From Meconema thalassinum (lineage: Eukaryota > Arthropoda > Insecta > Orthoptera > Tettigoniidae), in NCBI GenBank assembly GCA_946902985.2, contig OX336388.2:1216478609-1216542608 (forward strand): a DNA stretch of 64,000 bases, written 5' to 3'. The notes beneath the pieces are model-generated. The model was not told where the DNA came from. It searched no databases and worked only from the letters and a program-made list of their open reading frames with translations. Both the position numbers and the translations under genes were made by a program. Shown piece after piece: positions 19,773 through 31,541 of this stretch; within the stretch, counting starts at the first letter, position 1; every line of letters starts with the position of its first letter.

Positions 19773-21575
19773 TCATCTTGCACAGTTTCCAGCCACTGGC
19801 CGGGTCTGTTTGGAACACAAGCCTCTCCAACGTCTTCTGTCTTCCCACCATCTCTCAGCCTCCACCCTTGTCCAGTCTTCTCCTCTCTTCTTCACGCTTT
19901 CTTCCACCCCCTTCAGCCACCTGTCTCTCGGTCTTCCTCTCGGTCTCTTTCCTTCCCACTTCGTCTCGTGTATCCTCCTGGGTATCCTCTTCTCCTCCAT
20001 TCGTTTTACATGTCCATACCATCTAAGTCTAGACTTCTCTATACCATCCTGTAATGGTTCCTCCTTCATTAATTCTCTGGTCCTCTCATTTCTTATTCTG
20101 TCCATCTTTGTAGCTCCAATACTGCTTCTCAAGAACCTCATCTCACTGGCCTGTATTTTGCTCTTCTCCCTTCCTTTCATAACCCAGGTCTCCGAGGCAT
20201 ACGTCAGGATAGGGACATAGTACGTCCAATATATGATCTTTTTGCTGTTCTGAGGGACATCCTTGCTCCATAACATGCTTCTCACACTCCTCCGAAATGC
20301 TTCTGCCTGCCTCCCCCGCTCATTTATTTCTCTATCGTTTCTTCCATTCTCTTGTATCAGGCTTCCTAGATACTTGAAACTCTCCACTTTCTTCAGCTGT
20401 TCCCCACCAATTGTTATTCCCGTTGTGGTTCTTTCCTTCTTCCTTGTTGTGATCACCATCTCACTCTTATTTATGCTAAATTTCATCCCATATCCTTGTA
20501 TTATTCCTTCCCACACGTCCAACTGTTCCTGTACCTCCTCCTCCTTGTTTCCCCAAATCATCAAATCATCTGCAAACACCATTGCTTTCATCTTTCCTTC
20601 CCCAATTACTTGTGCCACTCGGGTTATTATGTCATCCATCACCACAATGAAAAGTAACGGTGACAAGGCACTTCCTTGTTTCAGGCCGTTTCTCTGTTCC
20701 AACCAGTCTGATCTCTCTCCTCCCACTTTCACACAGCTCACGCTTCCCTTGTACATCTCCTTTATCCTCTTTATAGTCCATTTCTCTACTCCTCTATCCT
20801 CCAGGGACTTCCATACTTTGTTTCTGCATACACTGTCATATGCTTTCTCAATGTCCAGGAAGGCCATCAGTAGATCTGTTCCATACTCATAGTGCTGTTC
20901 TTGTAACTGCCTTACAGCAAAAATCAAATCCACTGTGGACCTTCCTGCTCTGAAGCCATGTTGTTCTTCCCTCATCCCTCCTCCTATCCTTGTCCTAATT
21001 CTCTTTTCCAAAACTTTCTCGAAGATCTTTGCACAATGACTCATCAGTGTTATTCCCCGATAGTTTCTGCAATCTGTTCTACTACCTTTTTTGAAGATCG
21101 GGACAATTATTCCTTTTTTCCAGTCCTCTGGGGTCCTCCTTTCCTTCCATGCTGTCCTCATCACTCGGTACAACCACTGTATCCCCACCTCTCCTGCTGC
21201 TCTCACCATCTCCACACTCAACTCATCCACACCCGGTGCCTTCCCTCCTTTCATCTTGTTCACTGCATCTTCCACTTCTTTCCATGTTAAGTCCTTTTCT
21301 GTTTGCAGTTCATCTTCCTCTTCCCCGATTTCTTCCTCCTCACCATCTTTTCCATTTGGGTTCAGAAATTCTTCAAAATATTCTTTCCACATTTTCTTCA
21401 GTTCTTCCCTATTTTCTACCTCTTGTCCCCTTTTGTTCACCATTCTAACATAATCCGTAGGATCCTTCCTCCTCTTATTTTTTACCATCCCATACAGGAC
21501 CTTTTTTGTACCTTCACTATCCTCCTTCATCATCTTTGTCCACTCTTCCATCCACTTTCTTCTCTCCTCAGCCAC
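19773..21575 (-). CDS. RTE copy 2 reverse transcriptase, 600-codon open frame
   Basis: This uninterrupted frame spans the whole RT and C-terminal region. Motifs in order are APGVDELSVEMVRAAGEV, KKGSRTDCRNYRGITLMSHC, EEQHGFRAGRSTVDLIFAV, FLDIEKAYDSV, GLKQGSALSPLLFIVVMDDI, MVFADDLMIWG, YYVPILTYASETWVM and GRPRDRWLKGVEESVKKRG. The three catalytic aspartates are intact. The true frame continues 5' to the TGA at 21699, so 21575 is merely the first internal ATG. It would act in target-primed reverse transcription but lacks a contiguous endonuclease. Confidence 0.9.
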   Translation of the reverse strand: MAEERRKWMEEWTKMMKEDSEGTKKVLYGMVKNKRRKDPTDYVRMVNKRGQEVENREELKKMWKEYFEEFLNPNGKDGEEEEIGEEEDELQTEKDLTWKEVEDAVNKMKGGKAPGVDELSVEMVRAAGEVGIQWLYRVMRTAWKERRTPEDWKKGIIVPIFKKGSRTDCRNYRGITLMSHCAKIFEKVLEKRIRTRIGGGMREEQHGFRAGRSTVDLIFAVRQLQEQHYEYGTDLLMAFLDIEKAYDSVCRNKVWKSLEDRGVEKWTIKRIKEMYKGSVSCVKVGGERSDWLEQRNGLKQGSALSPLLFIVVMDDIITRVAQVIGEGKMKAMVFADDLMIWGNKEEEVQEQLDVWEGIIQGYGMKFSINKSEMVITTRKKERTTTGITIGGEQLKKVESFKYLGSLIQENGRNDREINERGRQAEAFRRSVRSMLWSKDVPQNSKKIIYWTYYVPILTYASETWVMKGREKSKIQASEMRFLRSSIGATKMDRIRNERTRELMKEEPLQDGIEKSRLRWYGHVKRMEEKRIPRRIHETKWEGKRPRGRPRDRWLKGVEESVKKRGEDWTRVEAERWWEDRRRWRGLCSKQTRPVAGNCAR

Positions 21576-21698
21576 TACTCTCTTCGCCTCCTTCTTTCTT
21601 TCCTGGTACTCTTCCCTTGTCTCTACCGTCCTATTTTGATACCACCTCCTAAAGGCTCTATTCTTTTCCCTTACTATATATTTTGTCTTCTCATTCCA

Positions 21699-21953
21699 TC
21701 ATGGTGTTTCCTTCCACCTCTTCTTACTACTTGTCCTCCCACATACTGCTTCTGCTGCACCTACTAGCGTCTTCTTAAATCTAGCCCATTCCTCTTCCTC
21801 CCCTCTTTCTTCATCTGTTGGAATTCCTTCCTTTACCATTTTGAGGTACTCGACCCTTCTATCCCCTTCTTTCAGTTTCCATATCCTTATACGTCTTTCC
21901 TGGTTCTCAGTCCCTTTCTTCTCCTTACTCCCTCTCAGGCTCATTACCAGCAA
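21699..21953 (-). pseudogene. RTE copy 2 linker segment
   Basis: Starts as LVMSLRGSKEKKGTENQERR just after the endonuclease and ends at KRWKETP with a TGA where copy 1 has TGG. Downstream sequence stays in frame into the RT, so this is a single nonsense change. It is separated from the endonuclease by the 4-bp duplication. Confidence 0.85.
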
Positions 21954-21963
21954 TCGATGGTCG

Positions 21964-22620
21964 CTAGCTATCCAGGTTCTCCGATGGTATAACCTTGATG
22001 TCCGTGATGTTCTTATTTAGTTCTTTCTCATACAGTATATAGTCGACCACCGACTTCCTGGCCAAGTCATCACTGTACCATGTGATTGTGTGGCTCTCTC
22101 TTTTCTTAAACCAGGAGTTCCCAACTAGCAGGCTGTTCCTCTGGCAGAAGTCCAACAGTCTCTTTCCTTCCTCATTTCTTCCGCCCCAACCCTCTGGTCC
22201 TAGAACACTCTCATAACCTTGTCTTTCTCTTCCTACATGGGCATTCAGATGCCCCATAACAATCATATTTCTTCCTACCAGCTGCTTCTGCAATTCCTCT
22301 TCAAACTCCTCCTTCTCTTCAGAGGCGCAGCCTACTTGTGGAGCATACACTTGCACTATTTCTATGGTCTCTCCCCTCAGTGCTACTCTCACCTTCATCA
22401 TTCTATCACTTATTCTCCTCACTTCTTCTTTTAAACCATCTCGTACTACTACTCCCACTCCATTCCTCTTTCCCTCTTCGTTCCCACTCCAGTACAGTCA
22501 ATAGCCTTTTCTCAGTTCTCTCCTTCCTTCCCCTTTGTTTCTGACAATCCCAATAAATCCAACTTCCTTCTTTCCATCATATCCACTAACTCCTCCACCT
22601 TCCCCGTCAGCGTTCTTAGG
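21964..22620 (-). pseudogene. RTE copy 2 endonuclease domain
   Basis: The open part (to 22458) reads VVVRDGLKEEVRRISDRMM, VQVYAPQVGCASEEKEEF, IVMGHLNAHVGRERQGYESV and VDYILYEKELNKNITDIKV. The DLN motif is changed to HLN, which may weaken catalysis. Upstream of 22458 the FGTLNLRTLTGKVEELVDMM block is readable, but a stop and a short deletion interrupt it. Confidence 0.82.
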
Positions 22621-22935
22621 TTTAAAGTTCCAAATCTTAGTCCGTGTGTACAGCCGTGTCGTCGTCTATTAAATCCATCCAGTCCGAGGCTCGTTCCATT
22701 TTTGAAAGCATTTGGTTTCAGCCACTACTGGCTTGCTGGGCCTATCGTAGCTTCACCAGAGTCCCGCTAGCCGTCACTTTTCGGGGTTCCTGTAGGCCCT
22801 TCACAGCTACCGTAACGGTCCCGGGGCACACGAAGTCCCCACTGTACTTCGCCCCTACAGGCGATCCCCTACTTTGTGCCGTTGCCCGTCTCCCACGACG
22901 TAGACGAGGGGTTGAACTTATGGGAGACTGTCGAT

Positions 22936-23599
22936 TATTCCTAGTCACTGAAATAATTTCAAAGATTCTTTTTTGTACAAAAGCTTTTGTTGTCTGTACT
23001 TATTTATATTCTCTTTGTTTCATCCATCACCCATTATTTTCCTTTCCAAATAGCAATTCTCTTATTTGCATAAGCTATTCACCTATCAAATCAATGCCAA
23101 AGCTAAGCTAAAAAAATTATGTCATAGCAGAAGCATACAGTAGTGTATGGAAGAGGAAGTATACACTCTTCTCTGTTCACCCATAAGCCAATTGAAGAGA
23201 GTGCTGGTCTTTCCACCAGCAGCAGCACCATCGATTGAGATGGTGACAGATGAGACTTGTTATTAGTGCGTGTTACATTTGTGTCAAGTTATCGGAATTT
23301 TTATTGTGCTCCATTGTCACTCTTTGGCAGTTTACATCGAAGTGTTCATGAGTGAGTAATGTGAGTTGAGCATGTCTTACTGTCTATATTGTTACATAGC
23401 TCTGTGCCTTGAGACTTGTTTCAGCGCACGCAACATGCCCACGTATTTCGTACCCGGCTGTAGATCTGGATATCGATCGTCTTTAGGTAGGTAAAGAATG
23501 TTTAGTGTAACGGATACATCGTGCAAAATATTTCAAAAGTGACGCAGTATTAATTATGCCCACCTTTCCTTCATGGAAAACCAACCGATAATGTAGCTG
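22936..23599. other. Unassigned sequence right of RTE copy 2
   Basis: The first ~180 bp could continue the Jockey relic beyond the RTE insertion, but I see no diagnostic RT motif. The rest contains no RNA, termini or coding domain. Confidence 0.35.
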
Positions 23600-23995
23600 C
23601 TTTGCTAACACTTCTTAAAGAATACGGTTCTACACAAAGCGGCACATATCTAACCGCGGAGGCCCAGGTTCGATTCCCAGCTCTGCCAAGAAATTTAATT
23701 CTGGTCCAAGGACTGGAACGGGGTACGTTCAGCCTCCTGAGGCAAAACTGAGAAGAGGCGGGTTCGATTTCCAAGCCAGCCAACCAGAAAGTGGTTTCCT
23801 ACTTCCACTCAGGCGAATGCCGGGATGGTTCCTAAATTAAGACCACGGGCACCTCCTTCCCAATCCTCATCTGAATTACAGCTACACACACTAATACAGC
23901 CATCACAATAACACAGCTTATCAGACAAATTCTATACACACCTAAGTATACGGGGCTACATGACCATGATACTGCAAAAACCCTACATGAATCAA
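23600..23995 (+). mobile_element. tRNA-derived SINE, shared-tail family
   Basis: B box GGTTCGATTCCC at about 23668, body AAATTTAATTCTGGTCCAAG, AGCCTCCTGAGGCAAAACTG, GCCGGGATGGTTCCTAA, and the tail GACAAATTCTATACACACC, GGGGCTACATGACCATGAT. The A box is damaged. Confidence 0.85.
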
Positions 23996-24186
23996 CTACA
24001 ACATATCCAACGTACGGTATGCATCAGAAAGTGTTTGTAACATGTTTCGAGTGGGGAAGGTCGAAACAGAAAAACTATTGGGTGCTAATAGTTTATAGAG
24101 GGATAGTGTTTTTTTTTGTTTTTTGTTTGTTTGAGTGTTTAGGTAATTTAGAATCTACAGGGTCATTATCTATATGCATCCTGATA

Positions 24187-24758
24187 AACAGGCAAGCTAA
24201 GCCGGCTGTACTGGCGCGTGTACGCGGTTCAGCTGGTGGTTGGCGCGCTCCGCTGACTCATATCGTTAGTTCACACGTGTTTTGTCACTCATATGGCCGT
24301 GTATCTGCAAAGCTTAAGACGTTAGTGTTGCGCGTTTAGTGAGTATTGTGATTACTATGATTGTTGGTCATGCCTAGGCACCAAATTCACATTGAGCAAA
24401 CGTGTGTATATCCATAATTCATATATTAAGAGCATAAAATCTTGTTCTGAAACTAGACGAAAATTTCGAATCAAGTTTCCATGAAGACCTGTGCCTAATG
24501 CCAGTACAATTAGGAGGCTCGCTAAACGATTCAAGGAAACAGGCTCTGTAAATAATAAAAGAGTTGACAAGACATTCTTTCATCAGAAGGTGTCAGGTGT
24601 GTGTTACAAGAGAGGGAGGACGTTTTCAGTATCGCCTATGAGCACTGTAAATACACATTATTGAACATGTTTGGCGAAAGTGTGCGCCAACTACCAGCTG
24701 AAACGGGTATGCACGCCCACGATCTGCGCCAGTCACAGCCGGCTTAGCTTGCCGTGTT
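24187..24758 (+). mobile_element. Tc1/mariner-like non-autonomous element
   Basis: TA dinucleotides (24185-24186, 24759-24760) flank inverted ends AACAGGCAAGCTAAGCCGGC and AACACGGCAAGCTAAGCCGG (minus strand). Complementarity continues imperfectly for about 75 bp, including TTCAGCTGGT. Inside is the remnant of an N-terminal helix-turn-helix domain at 24395-24580. Confidence 0.8.
24395..24580 (+). pseudogene. DUF4817-type HTH remnant of a mariner-class transposase
   Basis: The plus strand reads HIEQTCVYIHNSYIKSIKSC, then RRKFRIKFP, a stop, and STIRRLAKRFKETGSVNNKR. The pattern E...YI...Y....S...C...F...FP..R.P..STI..L...F.ETGSV is the paired-like DNA-binding domain common in insect mariner relatives. 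No DDE domain follows before the inverted end. Confidence 0.65.
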
Positions 24759-24760
24759 TA

Positions 24761-26218
24761 TCGCTGCGCACATAGATAAAGACCATGTATTACAGTGAAG
24801 TCGTTAGATCATGTGTTGTTTATGTTACCTAAACTTGTATTCCACTACTTAAAATGTCAATTCTACTTCCGCACAAAGGAGATACGGAGGGAGCTGGCTA
24901 CGTCCAAGTCAGCAAAATCATCTAGAAAATACTCCTAACTGTCCAGTTGCTTGAATCATCTTTAAACTTGAGTTGTATGCTTTAGTTTCTTACGTAGATA
25001 GAACCAGTACTGTAGTACATGGCTCTGTTGATTGCGGGACTCTGCAACACTTTCTTGTGGTATAGGCGTTACTAGTGCCACCTGTGCGGTGGTCCACGAT
25101 AACTCGTGGAGATCCTACACTTCCTCTTCCATATGCTATGGCAGAAGTATCTTCCCCCATCTCATTTCTCTGCCTTATGGGATATGACCTTGCGATATTG
25201 TTGCAAATTTGGGTCAACATATAGCCTATATGTAATAAAGTCTTTGTGGAAAGTAAGTACTAATTGATCAGTATCTCAAAAATATGCTGGTTCTTGCTAC
25301 TTCGTCTGTGAACATTGAAGAACATGTGAAGGGGAAGGATATCCAAAGGCCTCACTAAGAACTAAGCCAGTTTCATATGATGCAAATCTAATAAGACACT
25401 GGTGCTTTTTATAGGAAAGTACTCGTATGATAATTGTGTTTCAATATGGAGTAGTATGGTTTTGTTTCCAGATTAAAAAATAATAGTTTCCTTTCCTTTA
25501 CTTAAGGCATATATAGAAACATAATTTCTTTATCCATTTTGGCAACTATGGAGGAGGAGGGGGGGGGGATAGGTTGAAGCAGAGGGGCACATTCAAGATT
25601 ATCAACATCTAATATGGCAAGTGCTGTGTCATGGGTTGGTGGCCAACCCTGATATAGGGCTATGAATAGTAGGTGCACAATTAAAATGGATAGTCAAGGC
25701 TATGTACGGTGTTTAAAAATTATACTCGCTAAAACAAATAAAAAAGCCCAACTGTAAAGTTATGATCATTGTCCCATGCAACCATATTGTAGTTTCTAGT
25801 TCAATACTTAAGGGGCAATGAAATATTACTCATATAGAAGTTGCCATCAAATTGGAATATCTAGAATATGTAGAGTAAATACAACTATTGAAACTTCAGG
25901 AATGTTTCAGTAGCCATCATACCTGTCAATACAGTTCAGCATATCATATCCCATAATGGGAAGAGCGAGGATAAATACCTGGCACCAAACACAAGTACAC
26001 TCGGCTAAGGTATGTCTTTCCAACTCAACTGCCCACTGGCCGTCTAGCAGTAAGAGAGTGAGGGGAAGATCACACAGGTTGTCACCCCAGAGAGCAAGCC
26101 TCTCCCACATGGCAAGACAGAGAGCAAAGTACTGAGGATAGCCCCGAGTTGAGCACCGAGTTCACTCCAGGTGCCCTCACATGATAAGCACGAGTTCAAT
26201 ATGCATTGGCTGAGGTGA
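24761..26218. other. Unassigned AT-rich region
   Basis: A G-run (GGAGGAGGAGG then about ten G) lies at 25551-25569. Otherwise no coding domain, RNA or transposon end is visible. Minus-strand frames at 24990-25220 and 25907-26110 have no recognisable family. Confidence 0.4.
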
Positions 26219-26614
26219 GGTAACCCTAGTGATGTAAAATACCCAGGTATTTATAAACCGGGGTAAATACCCAGGGTATATACCCGGGTTAATACCCAAT
26301 TTGGGTAAATACCCAGGTATTATAGATTTTTCATTAAAAATCCTGTGTCGTGGTAAGTTGAACCTTAAAAAAGGGTAGGCCTACCGGTATGCAAACTATT
26401 CTACATTAACTTATTAGAATTGGGACTTAAAAACAGAATTAGAATTGGGAATTGGATCAGGATATAAAATTCAATAGTTACAACCTGAAAAACTCAGGGT
26501 TAGAATTGAACTAGATATTTTTGCAAACACTGAGATAAAAGTTGGGGGAAATTTATTCAGAGAATTGGTAAAGTTCTACAAAAGATGAAATGTACAGTTT
26601 TACAGAACAGTTTG

Positions 26615-28921
26615 TAATATCATCTCGACTTAGTATTAAACAAAGTCCCCGAACCTTGGATGTCACGGGTAATCTCGAGAACCTCTGGATAGATTTTGAT
26701 GCGGTTTTCACAATTCTGTAAAGGATATCTCGAGGATGATTTCTGTAGAAAATAATTTATTTATGATTAAAGGAAGCAGAGCAGTAACGATTTCAGTGAA
26801 AAAATAAACAAAAAACCTGGCATCAGAGCGCTTTGTAAGTTTATTTTGGGCAAACCGTTAAACATATCTAAATACTATGAGTGTAAGAATTGTTCAGCAT
26901 GAAAACTTCTACATAAAAGTCCAGGAGAGCATATCTCTATCTTCAATACATCGCCCCTAGAAGTATTTTTATGTTTTAATTTCTTCCAACCGTGTCCATT
27001 CTAATATTGAGGCGGCAGTTTACGAGCTAGCTAAGGGCGAGTCTTATCACCCCTGTTACAGCCTAACTAGCGGGCGAACCTATTACCGCAAACACAGCCA
27101 GCAGCAAACCGTCGAGTCGTGTTGAGTTAAGACTTCATAGAAGGCTGGTTGTGTTTGGAGTTTCCCTGGAAGTTCAACTCGGTTTTTCTTCATTTCGCCT
27201 GTGAACTTTCCGTTCCGCAAAATACACAGTCAATTTAAGATTGGATGGAAGGGGGATTTGTGTTTCATGCATTCTTAAACGACGTCTGACAAGAATTCGT
27301 TATAATTAATAGTCCAGTCAGTGATGTTAAGCCATCATGCCGAGATGCAAAATGGATATAGGTCATAGTTCATTGACAACAACAAAAAAAGTGATTATCA
27401 CGTAACAATGAAACAGAGCAACAAATAATTTCTAGATTGCCACAAGAGAAAGAAAGACTTCGATCCCAGCACCTTCAAACCGTTGCTCAAGAAGAACACC
27501 GTCTGAACCACGATCAGAAACAAGCTTATAACACTGAGAAGGCAGGTAAGATTTTTTTCTCGATGCCCCTGTAGGCACTGGAAAAACGTTCTTGATTAAT
27601 GTGTTGCTCCCCAAAGTAAAAATCTGGTGGTAATATTGCTCTTGCCGTCGCATCATCTGGAATTGCAGCCACTCTTTTGGAAGGAGGAAGAACAGCACAT
27701 GCAACATTTGAACTTCCTTTGAAAGTCAGCAGTAATGATGGAAATGTATGTAATATTTCAAAACAAAGTAACACTGCCAGTTTAATCCAAAATTGTTCTT
27801 TAGTTGTATGGGATTAGGCTACAATGTCGCATAAAACTTCCGTTGAAGCTGTAGACAGGACCTTGCGTGATCTAAGGAATCGAAACAAACCTATGGGTGG
27901 CTGCACAGTTTTGTTCGCCGGAGATTTTCGTCAAATCTTACCAGTTGTTACCAGAGAAACGAGAACCGACGAAGTGAACGCTTCATTAAAAATATCTTAC
28001 ATCTGGCCAGATATAACAAATTGGCACTCAAAACTAACATGAGAGTAGGCTACACTTATCTTCAGAAGATAATAGTTTGTTTGCTAATTTGTTACTTAGA
28101 ATCGGAAATGGAGATTTACCGGTCATTGACAGGAAAACTATCCTCAGTGACGATTTCTGTGTTTTAGTAAGCAGTATTCAAGAATTGATTGATAGCGTTT
28201 ATCCTCAAATTCATGGCCTATCTAACAAGTCTCATTCATGGTTTAAAGAAAGAGAAATATTATCGCCGACAAACGAACAAGTTGTGAAAACTAATGACTT
28301 GGTGTTCTCCAAATTCACTGCCCAGGCTCTAGTATATTACTCAGTAGGCTAGACGCAGCAGTCGATAGTGAAGAAGCTGTTCATTACCCTACAGAATTCC
28401 TAAATTCTTTATTTCCTACTGGCTTGCCACCACACAAGCTTAGTTTAAAAGTAGGAGTGCCTATTATATTGCTACGTAATTTACAACCACCAAAGTTATG
28501 CAATGGGACACGATTGGTGGTGAAAACTTTGAAAAACTGTTTCATTGAATCAACTATCTTAACTAGCTGTGGTACAGGAGAAACTGTCTTAGTACCCAGA
28601 ATCCATATGATTCCTTCAGATTTGCCCTATCGTTTCAAACGAGTACAATTTCCAGTAACAGTCTGCTTTGGCATGACTATAAACAAAGCACAGGATCAGA
28701 CACTTAGCGTGACTGGAGTTGATCTTAAAGGAGAATGTTTTTCACATGAACAGCTTTACGCGGCTCTATCGCTTGTTACATCAAACTGAAATCTTTTCGT
28801 GTTCACTGCTGGAGGGAAAACGACTGTCATATACAAGGAAATCTTATAAGACCTCCGTTAGAAGTAGCCTATCACCTTGCATTCATAACTCTTCCCGGGC
28901 GAAGCCGGGGTGGGTTGCTAG
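26615..28921 (+). mobile_element. Helitron 1 with decayed Pif1-type helicase
   Basis: The 3' end is sharp: a CCCGGGCGAAGCCGGGG hairpin at 28894-28910, then CTAG at 28918-28921 followed by T, the Helitron 3' signature. The 5' end is uncertain (AATCTCGAGAACCTCTGGAT near 26672 looks like a Helitron leader). Helicase sequence fills 27430-28850. I found no Rep/HUH nuclease motif. Confidence 0.75.
27430..28850 (+). pseudogene. Helitron Pif1-like helicase, frameshifted
   Basis: Blocks in order: RLNHDQKQAYNT, Walker A DAPVGTGKTFLINVLLPK (27562-27620), then in another frame ALAVASSGIAATLLEGGRTA, then KPMGGCTVLFAGDFRQILPV at about 27890 with the GDFRQ motif, VFANLLLRIGNGDLPVI-like at 28075, the C-terminal [20 protein letters not shown], and [20 protein letters not shown] near 28670 with the conserved INKAQ.QT helicase motif VI region. 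At least four frame changes or stops make it non-functional. This helicase unwinds DNA during rolling-circle transposition in intact Helitrons. Confidence 0.9.
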
Positions 28922-29510
28922 TTCATATATAAAATAAATAATCAAATAACCAAAAAGGCTAGTAAATAGTAAATATAAAATCAAACAAAGAATAGAAAAT
29001 GGGAGGGAAGTACAGTGTCAGTTTGAATTCTGGGTAGGATGAGCTAAGCAGTGTTGCCAACCCTTATGCTTGCTGGCATACAGTACATCTTCACCCATTA
29101 TAGAGCCCACATACTACAAAAACTTCCTGACATGCATTTGTATTATTTAGAGTAAGATTATAAAAATTAATATTTCTTTGATATTTAAAATTGAATGAAA
29201 AATAACTTAAAAGCACTTTTACTAAGCATTTTTTTTTTCAAATGTCCTTTCTATTGAATATATTTGATTACCTTTTGAGTTTTGGCATACACTTTCAATT
29301 AATATGCAAACAGCCTACTCTTATTACTAAAAAAGTAGCTTTTCCCTCCCACATCTTTGTTGCTCATTTCCAGTATCGTAATAAAACTCGACCTTCTCAA
29401 TATCTTGGTATTTATTAAAAATTTAAAACACAAAACAACCAAAAGGTTTTATTCAATATTTTACTTTAAGGGAAAAAAACAATTAAAGACAATGTTACAG
29501 TGTCAAAACA

Positions 29511-31541
29511 TCTTTATATACCGGTATAAAAATGAATTGCTGTTCGTTAGTCTCGCTAAAACTCGAGAACGGCTGGACCGATTTGGCTAATTTTGGTCTT
29601 GAATTATTTTTGAAAGTCCAGAGAAGGTTTAAAAGGTGAATAAATATGAAAGTTGTAGCGCACGAGTAGATTCAACAAATGAGTGACGGCACGCGAATCA
29701 CTTAAACAAAGTCCCATATGCGTTCATATACTATTCGTCTGATAACGATGAAACGTGGGTGAGATGTTGTGTACACTTCAGGGAAGGTTTCTGGCTTAGT
29801 AAATCCGCTTAACAATAGGCAGCGCACGAGTAGATTCGACATATGAGCGACGACGGGCGAAGCGTTTCAACAAAGTCCCGTATGTGTTCATATACTATTC
29901 GTCAGATAGCGATGAAACTTCGGTGAGATGTTGTGTACACTTCAGGGAAGGTGTCTGGCTTAGTAAAGCCACTTAACAATAGATACCGCACAAGTAGATT
30001 CAACAAATGTGCGACGACGGGCGAAGCGTTTCAACCAAGTCCTGTATGCGTTCTCATACCATTCGTCCGATAGCGATGAAACTTGGGTGAGAGGTTGTGT
30101 GCACTACAGACAAGGTTTCTGGCTTAGTAAATCCATGTTATAATAGGTAGCACATGAGTAGATTCAACAAATGAGCGACGACGCGCGAAGCGTTTCAACA
30201 AAGTCCCGTATGCTTTCATATACTATTCGTCTGATAGCGATGAAACTTGGGTGAGATGTTGTGTACACTTCAGGAAAGGTTTCTGGGTTAGTAAATCCAC
30301 TTTACAATTGGTATCGCACAAGTAGATTAAACAAATGAGCGACGACGTGCGAAGTGTTTCAACATAGTCCCGTATGAGTTCAGATACCATTAGTCTGATA
30401 GCGACTCAACTTGGGTGAGTTGTTGTGTAGACTCCGGGGAAAGTTTCAGGCTTAGTAAATCTATTTTACAATAGGTAGCGCACAAGTAGATTTAACAAAT
30501 GAGCGAAGACGTGCGAATCGTTTCAACAAAGTCCCATATGCGTTCATATACCATTCGTCCGATAGCGATGAAACTTGGGTGAGATGTTGTGTACACTTCA
30601 GGGAAGGTTTCTGGCTTAGTACATCCACTTTACAATAGGTATCGCACAGGTAGATTCAACAAATGAGCGACGGCACGCGAATCGCTTGAACAAAGTCCCG
30701 TATGCGTTCATATACCATTCATCCGATTGATATGAAACTTTGGTTGAATTGTTGTGCACAATCCAGGAAACGTTTATGACTTAGTAAATCTTTTTTACAA
30801 TAGGTAGCGCACGAGTATATTCAACAAATGAGTAACGGCGCACGTATCGTAAAAAAATTCCGGATGCGTTCATATACCATTCGTGCGATTGCAATGAAAT
30901 TTGAAGAAATGTTGTGTCCACTTCCGCAAAGATTTCTGATTTAGTAAATTCATTTTACAATTGGTAGCGCACGAGTAGATTCAACTAATGAGCGACAGCG
31001 CATGAATAGTTTCAACCAAGTCCCGTATGCGTTCATATACCATTCATCCGATTATGATAAAACTTTGGAGAGTTGAGTACAGTCCTGCGAAGGTGTATTA
31101 ATTAGTAAATCCGTTTTTCAATTGGTGGCGCACAAGTACATTCAACAAATGAATGACGGTGCACGAATCGTTTAAACAATAACCCGTATGCGTTCATATG
31201 CCATTCATCCGATTGCGATGAAACTTTCAGGAGTTGTGTACACGCCAGGGAAGGTTTTCGACTTAGTAAATCCATTTTACCATAGGTAGCATACGAGTAT
31301 ATTCAACAAATGGGTAACGGCGCTCGAATAGTTTCAACAAAGTCCCATATGCGTTCATATACCATTCATTTCATTGCGATGAAACTTTGGTGAGTTGTTG
31401 AGCACGCTCCCATGATTGTTAAGAGGTGGTTAACGGAAGAAAAAAAGAAAATATTGGGAATCCAAAAGTACTTTAACAAACAAAGTTACAACGCCAACCC
31501 TTTCTTTAATTGGCATGGCAACGCATGCCGGGCACAGCTAG
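29511..31541 (+). mobile_element. Helitron 2, non-autonomous, filled with tandem repeats
   Basis: The element starts with TC after A (TCTTTATATACCGG) and the leader GTCTCGCTAAAACTCGAGAA and CGGCTGGACCGATTTGG, familiar from arthropod Helitrons. It ends with a GGCATG/CATGCC hairpin at 31511-31528 and CTAG at 31538-31541 before T. Insertion between A and T without duplication fits Helitron biology. The interior is a minisatellite and has no gene. Confidence 0.88.
29655..31410 (+). repeat. Eleven-unit ~163-bp minisatellite within Helitron 2
   Basis: The landmark CACGAGTAGATTCAACAAAT (with variants) begins units at about 29661, 29824, 29989, 30151, 30317, 30481, 30645, 30810, 30970, 31131 and 31290. 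Spacing is 159-166 bp. Each unit also has a CGTTCATATACCATTCGTC block and a TGTGTACACTTCAGGGAAGG block. Divergence increases toward the 3' units. The same unit appears inverted at 57.4-58.2 kb. Confidence 0.92.

Larger units (their letters stand above)
19760..22935 (-). mobile_element. RTE/BovB-like LINE copy 2, nearly full length
   Basis: It runs from the shared 5' leader (minus-strand TCCCATAAGTTCAACCCCTC, about 22925) to the (GAT)n-type tail at about 19768. ATTATTC next to both ends (near 19758 and 22935) is a plausible 7-bp target-site duplication. Few lesions are seen: an in-frame stop and a short deletion in the endonuclease, a 4-bp TAGC duplication at about 21961-21972, and a TGA at 21699-21701. 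The low damage suggests recent activity. Confidence 0.88.

Noticed and set aside
20263..20892. 209-residue plus-strand frame and other long plus-strand frames at 20.9-21.8 kb
   Set aside because: These are shadows antisense to the intact RTE reverse transcriptase.
29655..31410. CRISPR array
   Set aside because: Regularly spaced similarity, but whole ~163-bp units repeat with no unique spacers, in a eukaryotic Helitron.
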